The notes under the pieces were generated by a model. It was not told where the DNA came from and did no database searches. It saw nothing but the letters and a program-made list of their open reading frames with translations. From assembly GCA_014529385.2 (NCBI GenBank), contig CM043963.1, positions 109,906,912 to 109,970,911 of the forward strand: a stretch of DNA of 64,000 nucleotides. The letters run 5' to 3'. Below are positions 11,445 to 23,587 of the stretch, piece by piece (within the stretch, counting starts at the first letter, position 1; each line of letters starts with the position of its first letter). The DNA is from Adiantum capillus-veneris. Lineage: Eukaryota; Streptophyta; Polypodiopsida; Polypodiales; Pteridaceae. Both the position numbers and the translations under genes were made by a program.

Positions 11445-12445
11445 TCTGGACAGTGAATTTGCGGCAAGGTCTAAAAAATTTCTCCATTAGATGATTGAAC
11501 TTAGCTGGTGCATTAGTCAAGCCAAAAGGCATGACTAGATATTCAAAAAGACTAAACGTTGTGCGAAATGCGATGTTTAGGATATCTTCATCCACTATCC
11601 TTATTTGATGATAGTCACTTTTAAGGTCAATCCTACTAAAGTAGGTAGAGCCTTGTAGCTTATCAAAAAAATCTTCTACACGAGGCACGGGAAATCTATT
11701 TTTGATAGTGATATGGTTTAGTTCTCGATAGTCCACACACATACGATATGTACCATCTTTCTTTTCCACTAAAAGGACTAGAAAATTAGACAAGTCTAAA
11801 TATTCTTGATTCCTATCATTTACATTTGATGAAACATTATGATCTTTTAGAGACTGTTTGTACATAGAAACTGAGCTCTTCATTGATTTATCAAAAGCAG
11901 GAGGATTTACAAGTGGAATAGTGCCACCATGCTCACTAGCATCTATATACATGTTTTTTCCCCTATAGGTGAAGTAGATTCTCCGTTCAGGGGAATTCAT
12001 ATTGGCAGCCATGCAATCAAACCATGGCGCCCCTAGGATAGCATCCTTATGTTGGAGAGGAGAGATGAAAAAGTCTTCTTTGTCAACATAGCTTTGGACA
12101 TGGAGCCTCAACTTCCCAATCAAGGGAGTAATGGAGGCTTGATGTTCCTTGAAATTTGTGTCAGTTGTTACCATATCTCCCATCTTGAAAGCTTGAATGC
12201 CCAACTTGGTGGCCAACTCCGTTGACATGAAGTTGTGAGTAGATCTAGGGTCAAACAAGATGAAGGAATCATGATCTCTTACATTTTCCCAAGCATAGGA
12301 AAGTGATGATCCTTTGCAATGAATATCCTCTTTTGGAGCTTTGATGGTGGAAGCCCTAGGAGTCTCATTGCGAGCATTCTTCTTGGGTGAAGAACGATAG
12401 CCATGTCCTTGCTCCCCACACTTGAAACACGTGTGGTCCCTGCAA
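11434..12445 (-). pseudogene. Element C zinc knuckle, protease and RT N-terminal part
   Basis: Near 12,430 the minus strand encodes CFKCGEQGH followed by YRSS, a gag zinc knuckle in which the last Cys is replaced by Ser. The aspartic-protease active site reads FDPRSTHNF, departing from the usual Asp-Ser/Thr-Gly. RT begins around [18 protein letters not shown] and continues through [12 protein letters not shown] and [13 protein letters not shown]. The 274-codon frame is one of the longer open stretches of the window. The altered knuckle and protease site indicate decay. Confidence 0.83.
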
Positions 12446-12614
12446 AAGCTTCAAGATCTTTAGGAGAGAATTTTTTTTTTTGCCTTTGTAAACTCCCTTC
12501 TCCTTGGACCGATTGTTGTTGTTGGTGTTGGAAGTGCCTTGGAAAGAATTTTGAGCATTGGATTTCCCCTTTGCATCTTTTTTGTCTTTGTTTTACATGG
12601 GCTTGACATCCTGT

Positions 12615-13750
12615 CTAGCCCCTTGATGGAAATTGATGCATGAAGCAACCATGGTGTGATGGATACTTTGGTGGTGATAGAACCAGGCTGTTGAGATTGA
12701 TGTATTTGGCCATCTCTTTAGGTAATCCCACACAGAAGTGTTGCTTTTGCTTGACAACGTCTATCTTTTGAAAGACAGTAGCCTTGAGATGTAAATCCCA
12801 AAACTTTTCTACATACTTGTGGATAGATTCATGAGAGAGAAGCTTCAAGCGGTGCCATTTGGTAAGCACTTTTTCCTTTGAATCGATTGCAAGGAATTGA
12901 TTCATGATAAAACTCGTAGAGTTTTCCATGTCTTTGGGGCTTTGCCATTGCTACGAAGGCTAGCCCACCATTGATGAGATGATTTTTGGAAGTGCATAGC
13001 TACATGGCATATCTTGGAGGAATCTATGAAGCCCTCGTCCCCAAAGGCTACATCAAATTGTTGGATAAAGGCCAACACTTTGTCGGTATCACCAAAGGTT
13101 CCATCATAGGTGAGAAAAGAGATAATGTTTCCTCCCTCCTTGAACTTCTTTAGCTTTTGTGACCTTCGCCATGTAGGGTATGATTTGTTATTTTCTGTAT
13201 TTTCTAGGAGAATAGCCATAGCTTTCTTCTGAAGAAGAGGAAGGTGAAGAAGAAGGAGAAGAGGGTGACCTCTTTCTTGCCCTTTTCTTCCTTTGTTTCA
13301 TGTCTTCCCTTTTGGAGTGACGAGAAGAAGGACTGCGTGTTGATCTTTTCCTCTTGGGAGGAGTGGGCAATCCTCTAGACCGCCCTCTTCATGGAGCCAC
13401 ATCTTTAGAGGAGCTTAAAATTTCATTGCTTTCTTGCTCTTTGGATTCCTCCTCTTGTATGGAAGACAGTCTTCTTTTGGGGTTCTCTTGAAGAGGCCGC
13501 CTAAGTTCTCTCTCCTCGTGGAGAAGAAGGGAAATCCCATAAGTGAAAAGTTGTTGAGTAACTTTGGCTTGCAAAGCAAGGTTGCCCATAGCTTGCTGCA
13601 ACCTAGTAACGAGATAAGTGACAAACATGGGGGCATCATCATTAGCATCTTCATGTGCAAAATAAAGCTATCAATGTGCATTCTACTGTCTTGGTCATTG
13701 TCACCCATGTTAACAGAATTTGTGTACGTACTTAGTGTATGCTTTGGCAT
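12615..13750 (-). pseudogene. Element C gag, decayed
   Basis: Gag forms the capsid-like particle. Overlapping minus-strand frames (13,750-13,415; 13,628-13,389; 13,370-13,188; 13,219-12,902; 12,929-12,615) together give an N-terminal helical region, a Ser/Lys/Arg-rich basic linker, and a retrotransposon-gag core with a HQWWASL segment followed by EKVLTKWHRLKLLSHESIHK. Frameshifts break it at least three times. Upstream, at 13,829, the sequence meets the 5' LTR of the Tat-like element, so the leader and promoter of C were separated from its gag. Confidence 0.75.
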
Positions 13751-13829
13751 TTCAAAACCTTAGTTGCTACTCATCTTAGCCTTTGAAAATTGGCTCTTAA
13801 GTATCTACACCCACGGCTCAAAGTGGTTA

Positions 13830-14580
13830 TGTTAGCAGCAAGCTAACACGGACACCATTTTTTGGAGTTCTCTTTGTAAAACAATTATTATTTTGATAAA
13901 TAGGGAATATTGTAACTCCTATTTTCTTGGATAAACCTTGTAATCAATGAGGTGGGGCTGCAAGCTTCCAGATTGTATCAGCCAGTCAACACCCAGCTTT
14001 GGTAGAACTCTAGATTATTAGTTTTGACCACCCAAAAACCTTGGCTAAGGTATAAAAGCCAAATTTTGTAAGGTTTTGGATAAGAAATACACAGCGTGAG
14101 CTAACGACGCTCACTTCTCTCCTTCTCGCGCTTCCTACTCCCTCTTCGATTGTCACATTGGGATTGCGTTTGTTGCATTGCAACCGCACGTAAGAGCTCT
14201 ACGCATTGATGTAAGCCAATCGTAGTGTTTCATAGCTTTTGGCGTTGTCGATCCGCGGCCTAATTTCATCATAACTAGGGGTTTACACTTTTAAATCGAA
14301 CACTAAGCATAGGCGGGGTATTGGGGCATCATTGCTAAGCATTTAGATGCATTAAGGGTTGAAAAGGACTAGGTCAAAAATCCACTGCTGCTGTTAATAA
14401 TCGCAATTTTGAAACTTGACCTAAAGTGGGGTTTGAGACCATAAGCATGTGTGCTTAGGTCTTATAAATTTGTCCTAGAAGTTTCATTAGGTTTGGATGT
14501 CATTTGATGTTGTAACGGATGTGATTTGCTTGCCGATGAGCGATTGGCTTTTGGTAATTTCAGTCACTTGATTGTATCCT
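13830..14580 (+). mobile_element. 5' LTR of Tat-like element
   Basis: It starts TGTTAGCAGCAAGCTAAC and aligns with 31,601 onward. Homology runs to about 14,580, where the 3' LTR copy reaches 32,140. The exact 3' edge is uncertain because no canonical CA is seen at the end of homology. It contains a TATA box at 14,051 and a half copy of the palindromic motif at 14,393. I found no convincing 5-bp target-site duplication. Confidence 0.85.
14051..14058 (+). promoter_or_regulatory. LTR TATA box
   Basis: TATAAAAG lies 221 bp into the 5' LTR and is conserved in the 3' LTR at 31,820-31,827. Its position fits the U3 promoter that drives the genomic transcript. Confidence 0.6.
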
Positions 14581-14597
14581 GGGGCCGCTTCCGAGGA
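14580..14597 (+). promoter_or_regulatory. Possible PBS of Tat-like element
   Basis: TGGGGCCGCTTCCGAGGA starts exactly where LTR homology ends and begins with the TGG that pairs with a tRNA CCA end. It is not the initiator-Met type used by the other elements here. I cannot name the matching tRNA. Confidence 0.35.
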
Positions 14598-15274
14598 TCA
14601 AAGAGACCTAAACTAGGGAAAAACGTGAGGGTCTTGTGTAGTTGACCTTTAACTTTCTCTAGGTTCGCCTAGAGTTCAAAACTTTCTTTTTAGAAACTGC
14701 ATAGCTTAAGATTGTCGTCTTTTGTTGTGTAGAGGTAGCTTGGAAGTAATCGTACTTGCTGAGTACCTTTAGGACTATAGGATTGTAGATTTAGATTAGG
14801 ATTTGGAGAATGATTGGTAGACAAGACAAGTCTTAAGATCAAGACTCTGAGAAACATAAAAGACACAAGAAAACGAGTGTTTGTGGACACTTTCCACAAC
14901 CCCATTGCATTAGATCTAGGAGTAGGGTAAGTAGGATCCGAAGTGGATTTCAAAACAATCCTCTCTCTGAAAGAATCAAGTGTGAGTTGTTATTTGAAGT
15001 TGCAGAATTTTAGGTCTACGGCTAGAAATAGCTTGAAAAGACTCGAATCCACTCGATCCGACTGGAGAGTAACCCTAAGAGTTTTCTGAACCAGTTGGTA
15101 AGCTCAAAGACACTTCAAGGTTAAAATTTCAAGAGTTGACCAAAACTCAGATTATTTACTTGTTTATGACATTTTAGGCCAAATTAAGTTTTGATTTGAT
15201 TCATAGGCTTAAAATAGCTCATATAAAGATTGTTTTTGAGAAAATTGTAAAAAAGTGTTCATTTTAAGCCTAAA

Positions 15275-15296
15275 GTTAATAATCGTGATAATTAAC
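15275..15296. repeat. Palindromic motif, leader copy 1 (degenerate)
   Basis: A 22-nt near-palindrome centred on AATCGTGAT. It is the first of the regularly spaced copies in the leader. Confidence 0.75.
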
Positions 15297-15541
15297 TTTC
15301 TGCTCTAAATTGGCCAAGGTTCATACCATAAACAACTTTTGTAAAGGCCCAAGAGATTTGGATCACTAAACTGACAAAAAACTGGGTAAAAACTAAAGTT
15401 TGTACTGACTTTTTGAATCTTCACTATAAATTGGGGGAAAATTTATCCAAACTTGTTAAAATTTGATTCATAGGCTTATGTTGATGTGATAAACATGTGT
15501 ATATGTGCAGTTGATCAAAAAATTGCAAAAATTTGTCAAAA

Positions 15542-15563
15542 GTAAATAATCGCGATTATTTAC
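15542..15563. repeat. Palindromic motif, leader copy 2 (perfect)
   Basis: A perfect 22-nt palindrome with core AATCGCGATT. The identical sequence recurs at 27,109 and 27,638. Confidence 0.95.
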
Positions 15564-15834
15564 ATCTGCCCTATTTTTCAACTTTTTTGACCAAGTTTGC
15601 ATACCACTAGCTTCACCATGTTGTAATAAGCCCATAAACCAAATTTGGTAAGATTTGGACCACTGGAGTGAAAATTGTGACTAAAATTGCAAAGTTATTC
15701 TACGGACGGATAATTGATGGCCATTTGACAAAAAATTGTCCAAACTTAATGAAACTTGGCTAGTGACCTTAACTTAAGGTGCTTAACAAATCTGTGTCAA
15801 ACTTGGGATAAAAACTTACAAAAATATAGCTCGA

Positions 15835-15856
15835 GTAAATAATTGCGATTATTTAC
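15835..15856. repeat. Palindromic motif, leader copy 3
   Basis: One substitution from the perfect form (core AATTGCGATT), 293 bp after the previous copy. Confidence 0.9.
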
Positions 15857-16116
15857 ATCTGCTTCAAAACTTGATGATTTTGCAAATTTGAGTGTACCAC
15901 AAGGTCAAGCACATCAAGTAGACCTCGCAAATCAGTTTTGGAGAAATTTGGATCCCAAAAGTGAGACTTAAGCCAGATTCTCGAAATTGGAGTCTGCAGA
16001 CACCAAACAGTTGATAAACTTGATCAGATTTTGTTCAAACTTGTTGAAACTTGTCTAAAGACTTTAACAAGTTGTATACTTGCCAAACCAATCAAGAAAT
16101 GTAAAAACTGGCAAAA

Positions 16117-16138
16117 ATAAATAATCACAATTATTTAC
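16117..16138. repeat. Palindromic motif, leader copy 4 (degenerate)
   Basis: Core AATCACAATT, 282 bp after copy 3. The substitutions are mostly C/T or G/A relative to the perfect form. Confidence 0.8.
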
Positions 16139-16562
16139 TTCTGCTATCGAGAGACATCATTTTTTACTTTTGAACCTATATAGTGATAGACCAACATAAT
16201 ATAAAGCCAGAGGGAAATTTTGGGTTCAATCAGATCAAAATTGATACATGTACACATAGTTTTTAGGTTGCAGATCAAACCTTTGATTTTTGCTAAAGTC
16301 GAATTTGAAAGTCAAATTTTTGACTCTCATAGCTCGATTTGAAGTGATACACAGAGACCAATCACGAGAATAGAAAAAAATCTAATGTCTTTATAGAAGA
16401 ATAGCTAAGTTGATTAAATTTGTACAGAAATCAGGTTGCAGACGAGGAATCAGTGGCTTGACAGAAAGTTGCAATTGAATCAAGTGGAAATTGATGAAAA
16501 GTCAATCCAAAGGTAAGTACTCTATCCAAGGCTTCATAAGTCTATATGAACCTTAGATCTGG

Positions 16563-17597
16563 TTGTGTACTACAAACCAGGGCATACTCGGAGAAACCTC
16601 CAGTAGAGTATCCACCGAAGAAAGCATGAATCAAGGAAATTCCTTGCACACAATTCCTGAAGAAGTCTCAGACACTTTTTCAGATTCAACATCCGAAATG
16701 TGTTCTTACTCGACTCACTCGGAAACCGAAAAGATAGTGCGCTATAAGCATATACTATCTTTTTACAAGACAAATTGTCATGGACCCCTGATTTACTTGG
16801 ACCCTAATGAGGAGTATGCTATTTGCATTGATGACCATGGTATTGAGTTCGAAGAATAGGTTAGGGCAAACAAACGAGGAAAAATGTACGTGGATCGAAA
16901 CGAAACTCAGTATTTACAAGTCAAAAACCCTGACGTGATAGATAAATGGGGGTTAGAAGTAAACACCATAATCCCAGATATGTCAGGAAAAGTAGGACCA
17001 ACTACTTTAGAATTTGAGGGATACGATCAAGTAGATTTGAAGCCTTTGAAATGGCTTAGTACGGATAATCCTAGGATCGGAATCTATTGTTAGGAAGATA
17101 AAAACACAAAAGATCCTCTATGGACTTCTCATGCCAAACCAGGACAATTAACAGCCATGAAGATCATCTATATCTTCAAGATCAAAGATAAGGGATCAGC
17201 AGACCTACCAACATGCCTGTTTAGGGATTGTTATAACAACAACTTTGTTATGATGACTCCTGAGGAGGTAGAACGAACCAAATACCAAGGGTATTCCATA
17301 CGGGATTGGATATTGGAATAAGGACCAGAGAAAATTCCACGAGATGAACATCGTGAGAGATCATCTAAGAGTAATGTGAAGAAACCAGAAACCACCTCAT
17401 CACGTAGAAAACCGGGTGACACTAAGGCCAGTCCAGGGCTACATGAGTCACTATTTCCAATAGGCTGGTTTGAAGGACTCGAAACAGGACCAACTCCCAA
17501 AAGACCTGGAGTTGAACCAAACAGATGCGTCAGCCAGCTGATTTTCAGAAATAGGTCAGAAAATACAGTGGATCAGGAGATCCATACGACCATTTAG
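16563..17597 (+). pseudogene. Tat-like element: region upstream of gag capsid
   Basis: Three pieces in the same frame (16,563-16,859; 16,884-17,093; 17,376-17,597), separated by stops including TAGs at 16,857 and 17,091, give a hydrophilic, Ser/Glu-rich protein of about 340 codons. I recognise no domain. It precedes the capsid and shares its frame with the downstream gag segment at 18,099-19,679, so it is probably the gag N-terminus or a short protein before gag. Confidence 0.5.
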
Positions 17598-17611
17598 CAA
17601 GCTTTAAGCAA

Positions 17612-19679
17612 GTGCTAAGAGCAGAGCCTATATTCGATTTCCATACTCAATTCGAGGGGTTTGGAATGACATTAAAAGGAAAAGCTTTGACATGGTTCCA
17701 AAACATTCCATCAAGGTCAATCATGGACTTGAACACATTAGCTCAAGAATTTGTAGCTGCTTGTTCCAAAATGGGGAGCAAACATAATACGGTAGCTCAA
17801 ATCTACAGCTTTAAACAAAAACATGGTGAGTCTGTTAGAGATTGTGCAACTCGAATGAAACAATACATTGCCAGATGCCCAGAGATGGAGATACCTGCAA
17901 AAGAACGACTAGTATCTTTATTTCTAGAGGGACTCCTAAATAAAGAACTTCATGCTATACTCTATAGTAAAAAGCATACAATCCTTCAAGCATGTGTGTC
18001 TGATGCAATTGACATAAGAAACAATTGCGAGATCTTCAACAAAGAATATGTCCCTAAGGATAACCAAAGCAAGAAAAGAACATCCATAAAACCAGCAAGT
18101 GGGAACGGCTGCTGTGGCACCACTCTCAACCATAGAAGGTATGCTAAAAAGGATGAACGCCATGATGAACAATATGCAAAAAGAACCTATGAGAGGACCA
18201 GGACAAAGAATACCTCCACAGGGACAACCAATTAGGCCACAAAAATGGTGTGCAATTGAGCGTAAATGGACCAACCATGAGACCCATGAGTGCTACTTCA
18301 AACCAAAGTATGATGGGAATGTTTAGTATGTGCCCATGAGGCCACAAGGACAACCCATGTACAGATATCAGCCTAATATGGCCCAAGCTCAAAGACCACC
18401 AATGGGTATGAAAAGACCTCAACCTGTGTTGGGACAAAAACCTCCGTATCCATGACATAATGCAATGCCTGTAAAGTATATGCACTCTGAAGGAGTCATA
18501 GATGAACAATCATTAGTGCTTGTTACACCCTATGCAGAGCCTAGTCCATCCACAGTAATGGTAGAGGGAGATTGGTATAATCCACATCTACCACCAATGG
18601 AAGAAACCGTGACTTATGCTCCACCATATATAGCACCGATGTATTATGTATCTAATCAAGGTGTCAGACCTCCCATGGGAAGACCCATGATGAAGCCTAG
18701 AACAGAAAACTGTCATAACTGTGGTGCAAATGACCATTGGAAAAATGAATGTCCAGAGCCTGACAAAAACCTCAAACCAATTGAAGCCTATTGCATACAA
18801 TGTTGCAAAAAGGTAGGACACTTTCCGAAATATTGTCCTAAGAATCCTTTGAACAAGGGTAAAACCGTAGTAAACATAGTCCAAGTGATGCCTAGTAGCT
18901 CATCAGAGAGTGAACCGATTGTTCCAATCAAGGTAATCACTAGAGCCCAGGCAAAGAAAAAGAAACGCAACTCTTCTAATGATTCAGAGAACACGAAAGT
19001 TTCTTCTCAAAGAATCAAACTAAGCAAAAGCAAAAGATATGAGATGAGAAAACAAAAGCAACGGGTTGAAATCGAAGAGAAATCAAAAATGCTAGCCCAG
19101 GACAAGTTGAAAGAAACTGCTAGTGAATTCAAAGAAACAACTATGAAATCTGGAGGATCCATTCTGGTTGATAAAAAATTTGAGCCTATTAATGCTGCCT
19201 TGGAAGCCTACCAAGTAGGACTTAAAGTAGGCCAAAACATAAAAAAAAAGTGGAAAAACTATCCATCTCCAGACATGGAAGCAGCTAAGCTGGAAGCTTA
19301 TCAAAATTTGGCAAGAATCACGCAAGAAATGATGGAAAAACAAAAACCAAAACTTGAAAGTATTGCAAAACCTAAAGAGCTTGTGGTAGAAGAAACGAAA
19401 GCAAAATCCGATGTGGTGGCAAAACCCCACCTTGAAACAAATGAACCAAAGCTTATAGTGTTGGATAGTGAAGATGCCTTAAATGAAATTCCATTCGTAG
19501 GGGAAGACTGGCCAGGACACTTATGGGAAAAAGTGAGAGAGATCAATGGTGGGAGCCTAACTTTAAAGTCAGCTTCTATAGAGGAAGTCTGGTTGGATAA
19601 CCTACCTTCTGATATGAACATGGATTCACAATCCTTGTGCGGAAATTGCGGATCGGAAGCTTCAAAAATGTCAAAATGA
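17612..19679 (+). pseudogene. Tat-like element gag (capsid plus two zinc knuckles)
   Basis: The capsid region (17,612 to about 18,110) has the retrotransposon-gag pattern: KGKALTWFQNIPS, LAQEFVAACS, SFKQKHGESVRDCATRMK and LFLEGLL. The frame then shifts at about 18,100 and continues, with stops near 18,324 and 18,453, into 18,465-19,679. That part carries the knuckles CHNCGANDHWKNEC (18,711-18,752) and a variant CIQCCKKVGHFPKYC with five residues before His (from 18,792). A Lys/Glu-rich tail follows. The last TGA (19,677-19,679) is in the same frame as the next segment. The regions before and after the capsid share one frame while the capsid uses another, which implies two compensating frameshifts. 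Confidence 0.85.
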
Positions 19680-20400
19680 TTGACATTAAAAACATTACCT
19701 TCTTACTTGGGAGATAATGAAGACGAATCCATCGTGTGCAGGACCACTCAAGTAAAAAGAGGTGAACAGACCCTAGAAGTAGACAACATTCATTCAATCA
19801 TGTCTACACCCATCCAATGCACTCTTACCTTGGGAGAACTGTTAAAACTTAGACCATACTTGTGGAATGATTTACAGAAAACTCCAGAGAAGGTGGGGAT
19901 AATGGGGTTAATCTCAAAGAATTTGGGAAAATTGTAAAATGAAATGGAAAACAAAGAGATTCGATCAGTTCCTATGAACAAGGTCGGAGAATATTATGAA
20001 GGGGAAGAAGAAAACACCGCCCTCCAAGTGAAATATAAATGACATTGAAACCATGGCGATACTGGATAGTGGAGTTGGCATAGCCATAGCTACTAAAGTA
20101 AGATGGGAATCCTGGGGACAACCAGCCATCAGATAAACTTGAATGAAATTGCAGTTGGCTAACGGACACATTGAGAGCCCTTTAGGGCTGCTTGAAAAAG
20201 TGATAGTCAATTCCTGTGGAATTGAATATCAACATACTTTTGCCATAGTAGACTTTGGGAAAAAACTCAACTATGAAATCATATTGGGAAGACCTTTCAT
20301 GCGACAGGGACAACTTATCCAAGATTGGGTGAAACAACTATCTGTACTTGAAGCAAGTGGGATCTGTAACAAGAGTCAATCTAAAAGATCACACTTATAG
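19680..20400 (+). pseudogene. Tat-like element protease region
   Basis: The retroviral-type aspartic protease matures Gag-Pol. The active-site motif MAILDSGVGIAIA is readable, with the catalytic Asp-Ser-Gly at 20,065-20,073. A later piece (20,143-20,400) has VDFGKKLNYEIILGRPFMR, the typical Ile-Leu-Gly-Arg-Pro flap-side motif. Stops and a frame change lie between the upstream linker (19,680-19,937) and the active site. Confidence 0.75.
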
Positions 20401-21098
20401 AGATGTCTTGAAAACACCCATCCAAGAGTTTGATTCAGTCTCTTCGAATGAAACTAAACTCCCATCCTGGTTTAACAAAGACATTCCTATTTAGATGTGT
20501 GGAGCTTCAGAAAACGAAAGCTTAAGATGAGAAGAATGTATCCTAGAAATGGACCGCACTGACGAAGCCTATGTACCTGAACCCTTTCCAGAGCATTTAT
20601 TTGAGGCATTCAAGTGGACTCAAATTTTAGCAACAAAGGATGTATGTGTGAATACATCTATGCCTACTCAATTTTGCAATAAGGATGGCTACGACATAAT
20701 TCCCATCCAAATGATTTCAATCCTTAACATTGAAAACAAAGATGAGGAACTCAAGGACTTACTGAAAGCTTAACAAGTCTTCTTAGACCTCTATTACGAT
20801 GCAACTGATGAGTTAGATGAACATTCAGCTACCTCAGAAGATTCGGGGTCAGAAAAAGAGCATACGAGAGCTAAGTTACTCTTAAAGGGAGGGGAGGAGA
20901 AGTTTTTTGACTTTCCACAACACGACCTATGCCATCAATCTCCAATAAAACACAATTCTTGATGCAGATAGATGCTAATGATGCTGTTAAGGACAAAATA
21001 ACTGGCAGATATCCTTCAAACAAAAATTCAAAAATATCTCAAACATCGGGAAAAACAAGGAAGGGTACTCAAGAGAATCACAAGAAAAGAAACCACTC
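20401..21098 (+). pseudogene. Protease-RT linker of Tat-like element
   Basis: Acidic linker sequence between protease and RT. The only open piece (20,549-20,773) gives a 74-codon segment rich in Asp and Glu without a known domain. The rest is interrupted by stops. Confidence 0.45.
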
Positions 21099-22140
21099 AT
21101 GACCAGAGTCGAGCGAAAAAAGAAATATCAAGAGTTGAAAAAATCTCTAAAGGAGATATACACAACTGAAGTGGAAACCATGGAAGAGGATGGTAAGGAT
21201 GCAATGCATGTTCCATCCCATTACAAAAAGTATACTCTCCAAGATCGAAAAATCATAATTGAGCAACCTGTTAAGGAACTACGGAAACAAGGTGAATCTT
21301 ACGAAGGGCCTGCAAATGCTAAAAGGGTAGTCTTGGCTGAACCAAGAGAAGAGCCTAGACCTTCTTACATTGCGAATGACCTAACAGAAGAAGAAGAAAA
21401 GCTTTTGTTGAGCTTGTTAAAGGAATACCGAGATATCTTTGCTTGGTCTTACAAGGATCTCAATGGTGTTGATCCAAAAATCTGTCAACATACCATACCC
21501 ATGAGAGATGACACGAAACCAAGTAGACAGAGACCATACACGTATAATGGAACATTTTCCAGGAAGATAAAAGAAGAGATTGAAAAACTAAAGAAAGCCG
21601 AGTTCATTTACAAAATTGAACACACAGATTGGGTGTCTCCAATTATGGTAGTCCCAAGAAGAATGAAAAATTACGAGTGTGTGTTAATCTCAAAAAGATG
21701 AATGCAACCACCATTAGAGACAACTTTCCTCTTTCGATAATTGAGCATTTTTTAGAACGAGTTGCAGGAAAAGAAGCTTACAGCTTCTTAGACGGCTTTT
21801 AGGGATACAATCAACTTTTGGTTGACCCAAAAGATCAGCACAAAACTACTTTTTCTATAGAATGGGATATATTTTCCTATCGGGTTATGCCGTTTGGGTT
21901 AACTAATGCTCCAGCCACATTTCAAAGGTTCATGACCATGCTTTCAAAGAATATCTTAGGAAATTCTTAGAAGTATATATGGATAATCTATGCGTACATT
22001 CATCAATCCGGGCTGATCGTTCTGGACACCTCAAAAAGGTATTCAAAAAATGTAGACTTTATAGGATTTGCTTAAATCCTAAAAAGTGCACATTCATGGG
22101 AAGACAAGGAAAAACTCTTGGATATAGTGTCTAAAAATGG
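21099..22140 (+). pseudogene. Tat-like element reverse transcriptase
   Basis: RT copies the element RNA into DNA. The ORF 21,099-21,701 runs through KICQHTIPMRDDTKPSRQRP and TDWVSPIMVVPRR. After a frameshift near 21,660 the frame continues with LRVCVNLKKMNATTI, SFLDGF, an in-frame stop near 21,800, GYNQLLVDPKDQHKTTFS and [16 protein letters not shown]. The catalytic motif (21,976-21,987) is YMDN instead of Tyr-Met-Asp-Asp. Several more frame changes follow. The protein should be inactive. Confidence 0.85.
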
Positions 22141-22154
22141 CATAGCTACTGATA

Positions 22155-22841
22155 TTGAAAAGATTCATGTCATTGTTGATTTACCTAGACCAACAACAGT
22201 CAAGGGGGGTACAAGCCTTCATGGGACATTGTGAATATTACCGACGGTTCATCTACATGTACGCTATAATTGCAAAACCCATGTATAGCTTGATTACGCA
22301 CTTTGAATGGACCGAGGCATGTGAAGAATCCTTCATGAAGCTTAAGCAAGCTCTCACCTTAGCTCCAATATTGAAAGCACCAGATTGGGATAAGGTATTC
22401 CACGTACATGTAGATGCTTCTAAGTTTGCTATCAATTGTATACTAGTTCAACCAGGAGACGAAAAAAATGACTTTCCTATTTCTTATTCTAGCCGACAAT
22501 TGAACATGGCAAAAAATAATTACACCACCACCGAAAGAGAAGGACTAGGAATGATCTATGCCATTAAAAAGTATAGACATTACCTATTAGCTGCCAACAA
22601 GTTTGTGTTCTTCGTGGACCACCAAGCTTTGTTGTATTTTGTCAACAAGCCATGCAGCACAGGGAGAATAGTGAGATGGTTCATCATTCTTCTCAAATTT
22701 GATTTCATTGTGGTTGTAAAAAAAGACACTACACATCAACGAGCAGATCATTTGTCAAGGATTGTTTCAGGGGAATTACCTAAAGGAGTGGACGATGATT
22801 TACCACATGCCTATTTGTTCTCCGTGGAAATGATACCTTGA
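22155..22841 (+). pseudogene. Tat-like element RT connection and RNase H
   Basis: RNase H removes the RNA strand during cDNA synthesis. A 228-codon frame starts in the connection domain (FMGHCEYYRRFIYMYA) and covers RNase H: HVHVDASKFAINCILV (first Asp), YTTTEREGLGMIYAIKKYRH (Glu) and FVFFVDHQALLYFV (Asp). It ends in the tether (HLSRIVSGELPKGVDDDLP). No stop is inside this piece, so it is among the best-preserved domains. It is split from the RT by frame changes upstream. Confidence 0.88.
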
Positions 22842-22856
22842 TGGTCGGAAAACATT

Positions 22857-23575
22857 GTGTCATTAATGACAATAGCTCAAGTGGATTCACAAATACTACT
22901 TTTTATCACAATCGGATTAATCGAGCGATCAGCTATGTATCAATTACTAGCTGAAAGGCTATACAAAAGAAATCGAGATGGGATATTTCTCTTATGCATT
23001 AACCTTGAAGAAAAAGAACAGTACCTAAGTCAAGCACATGTTACCATAGTAGGACTTCACTTTGCGGAAGACCAAACTATGCAAAAAATCTTGAGACTTG
23101 GAGTATTTTGGCCGACTATGAGGAGAGATGTTAGATCGTTTGTAAAGGATTGCCCTCAATGTCAAAAACAAACACCCATTCCTCATGTAACATTGTTTCA
23201 AATATTACATGTTCCTAAGTGGAGTAATTATCTGGTTAATTACTTATCGAGGCGAACATTTTCTGAGGATATGAGTAAACGTCGTCAAAGAGCAATTGAA
23301 ACTGAAGTAGGAGACTATGCTCTTATTGGGAATCAATTGTATCGGAGAGGTAAGGATCAACATTTGCATCTTTGAAGAAATGAAAACGAGTATACTCCAA
23401 TTATAAAACAAGCACAGGCAGGACTAGCTGGAGGTCACTTTTGTAGTGAGACCACCGCAAGAGCAATCTTGATGGCAGGCATATGGTGGCCAACACTTTT
23501 TGCAGACGCCAAAGAATATGTTCGAAGATGTGATGGTTGTCAATGAGCAAAAATGCCAACACAAGTAGATAGCGT
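22857..23575 (+). pseudogene. Tat-like element integrase N-terminus with two H2C2-type zinc modules
   Basis: The frame 22,857-23,375 carries one His-His-Cys-Cys module (HVTIVGLH, then DCPQC near 23,150). After a stop at about 23,375 a second module follows in the same reading context: AGLAGGHF with WWPTLFADAKEYVRRC and CDGCQ (to about 23,545). The segment between them (YLVNYLSRRTFSEDMSKRR and LIGNQLYRRGKDQHL) is typical of this lineage. Stops at about 23,375, 23,545 and 23,580 break continuity with the core. Confidence 0.75.
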
Positions 23576-23587
23576 GCCTTAAGACCA

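Larger units (their letters stand above)
14598..16562 (+). repeat. Leader of Tat-like element: degenerate tandem units with palindromes
   Basis: About 2 kb of AT-rich untranslated leader. From about 15,175 to 16,450 it consists of diverged units roughly 260-300 bp long. Each carries phrases like CAAACTTGTTAAAATTTG, a palindrome (15,275; 15,542; 15,835; 16,117) and a following TCTGC stretch. No ORF of note. It may serve packaging or translation, but that is inference. Confidence 0.7.

Noticed and set aside
13434-13763. Plus-strand 109-codon frame over the C gag
   Set aside because: It is the antisense shadow of the gag frames on the minus strand.
19677-19679. Programmed stop-codon readthrough between gag and protease
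   Set aside because: The TGA is in frame with the next segment, but many other stops and frameshifts nearby show general decay, so a regulated signal cannot be claimed.
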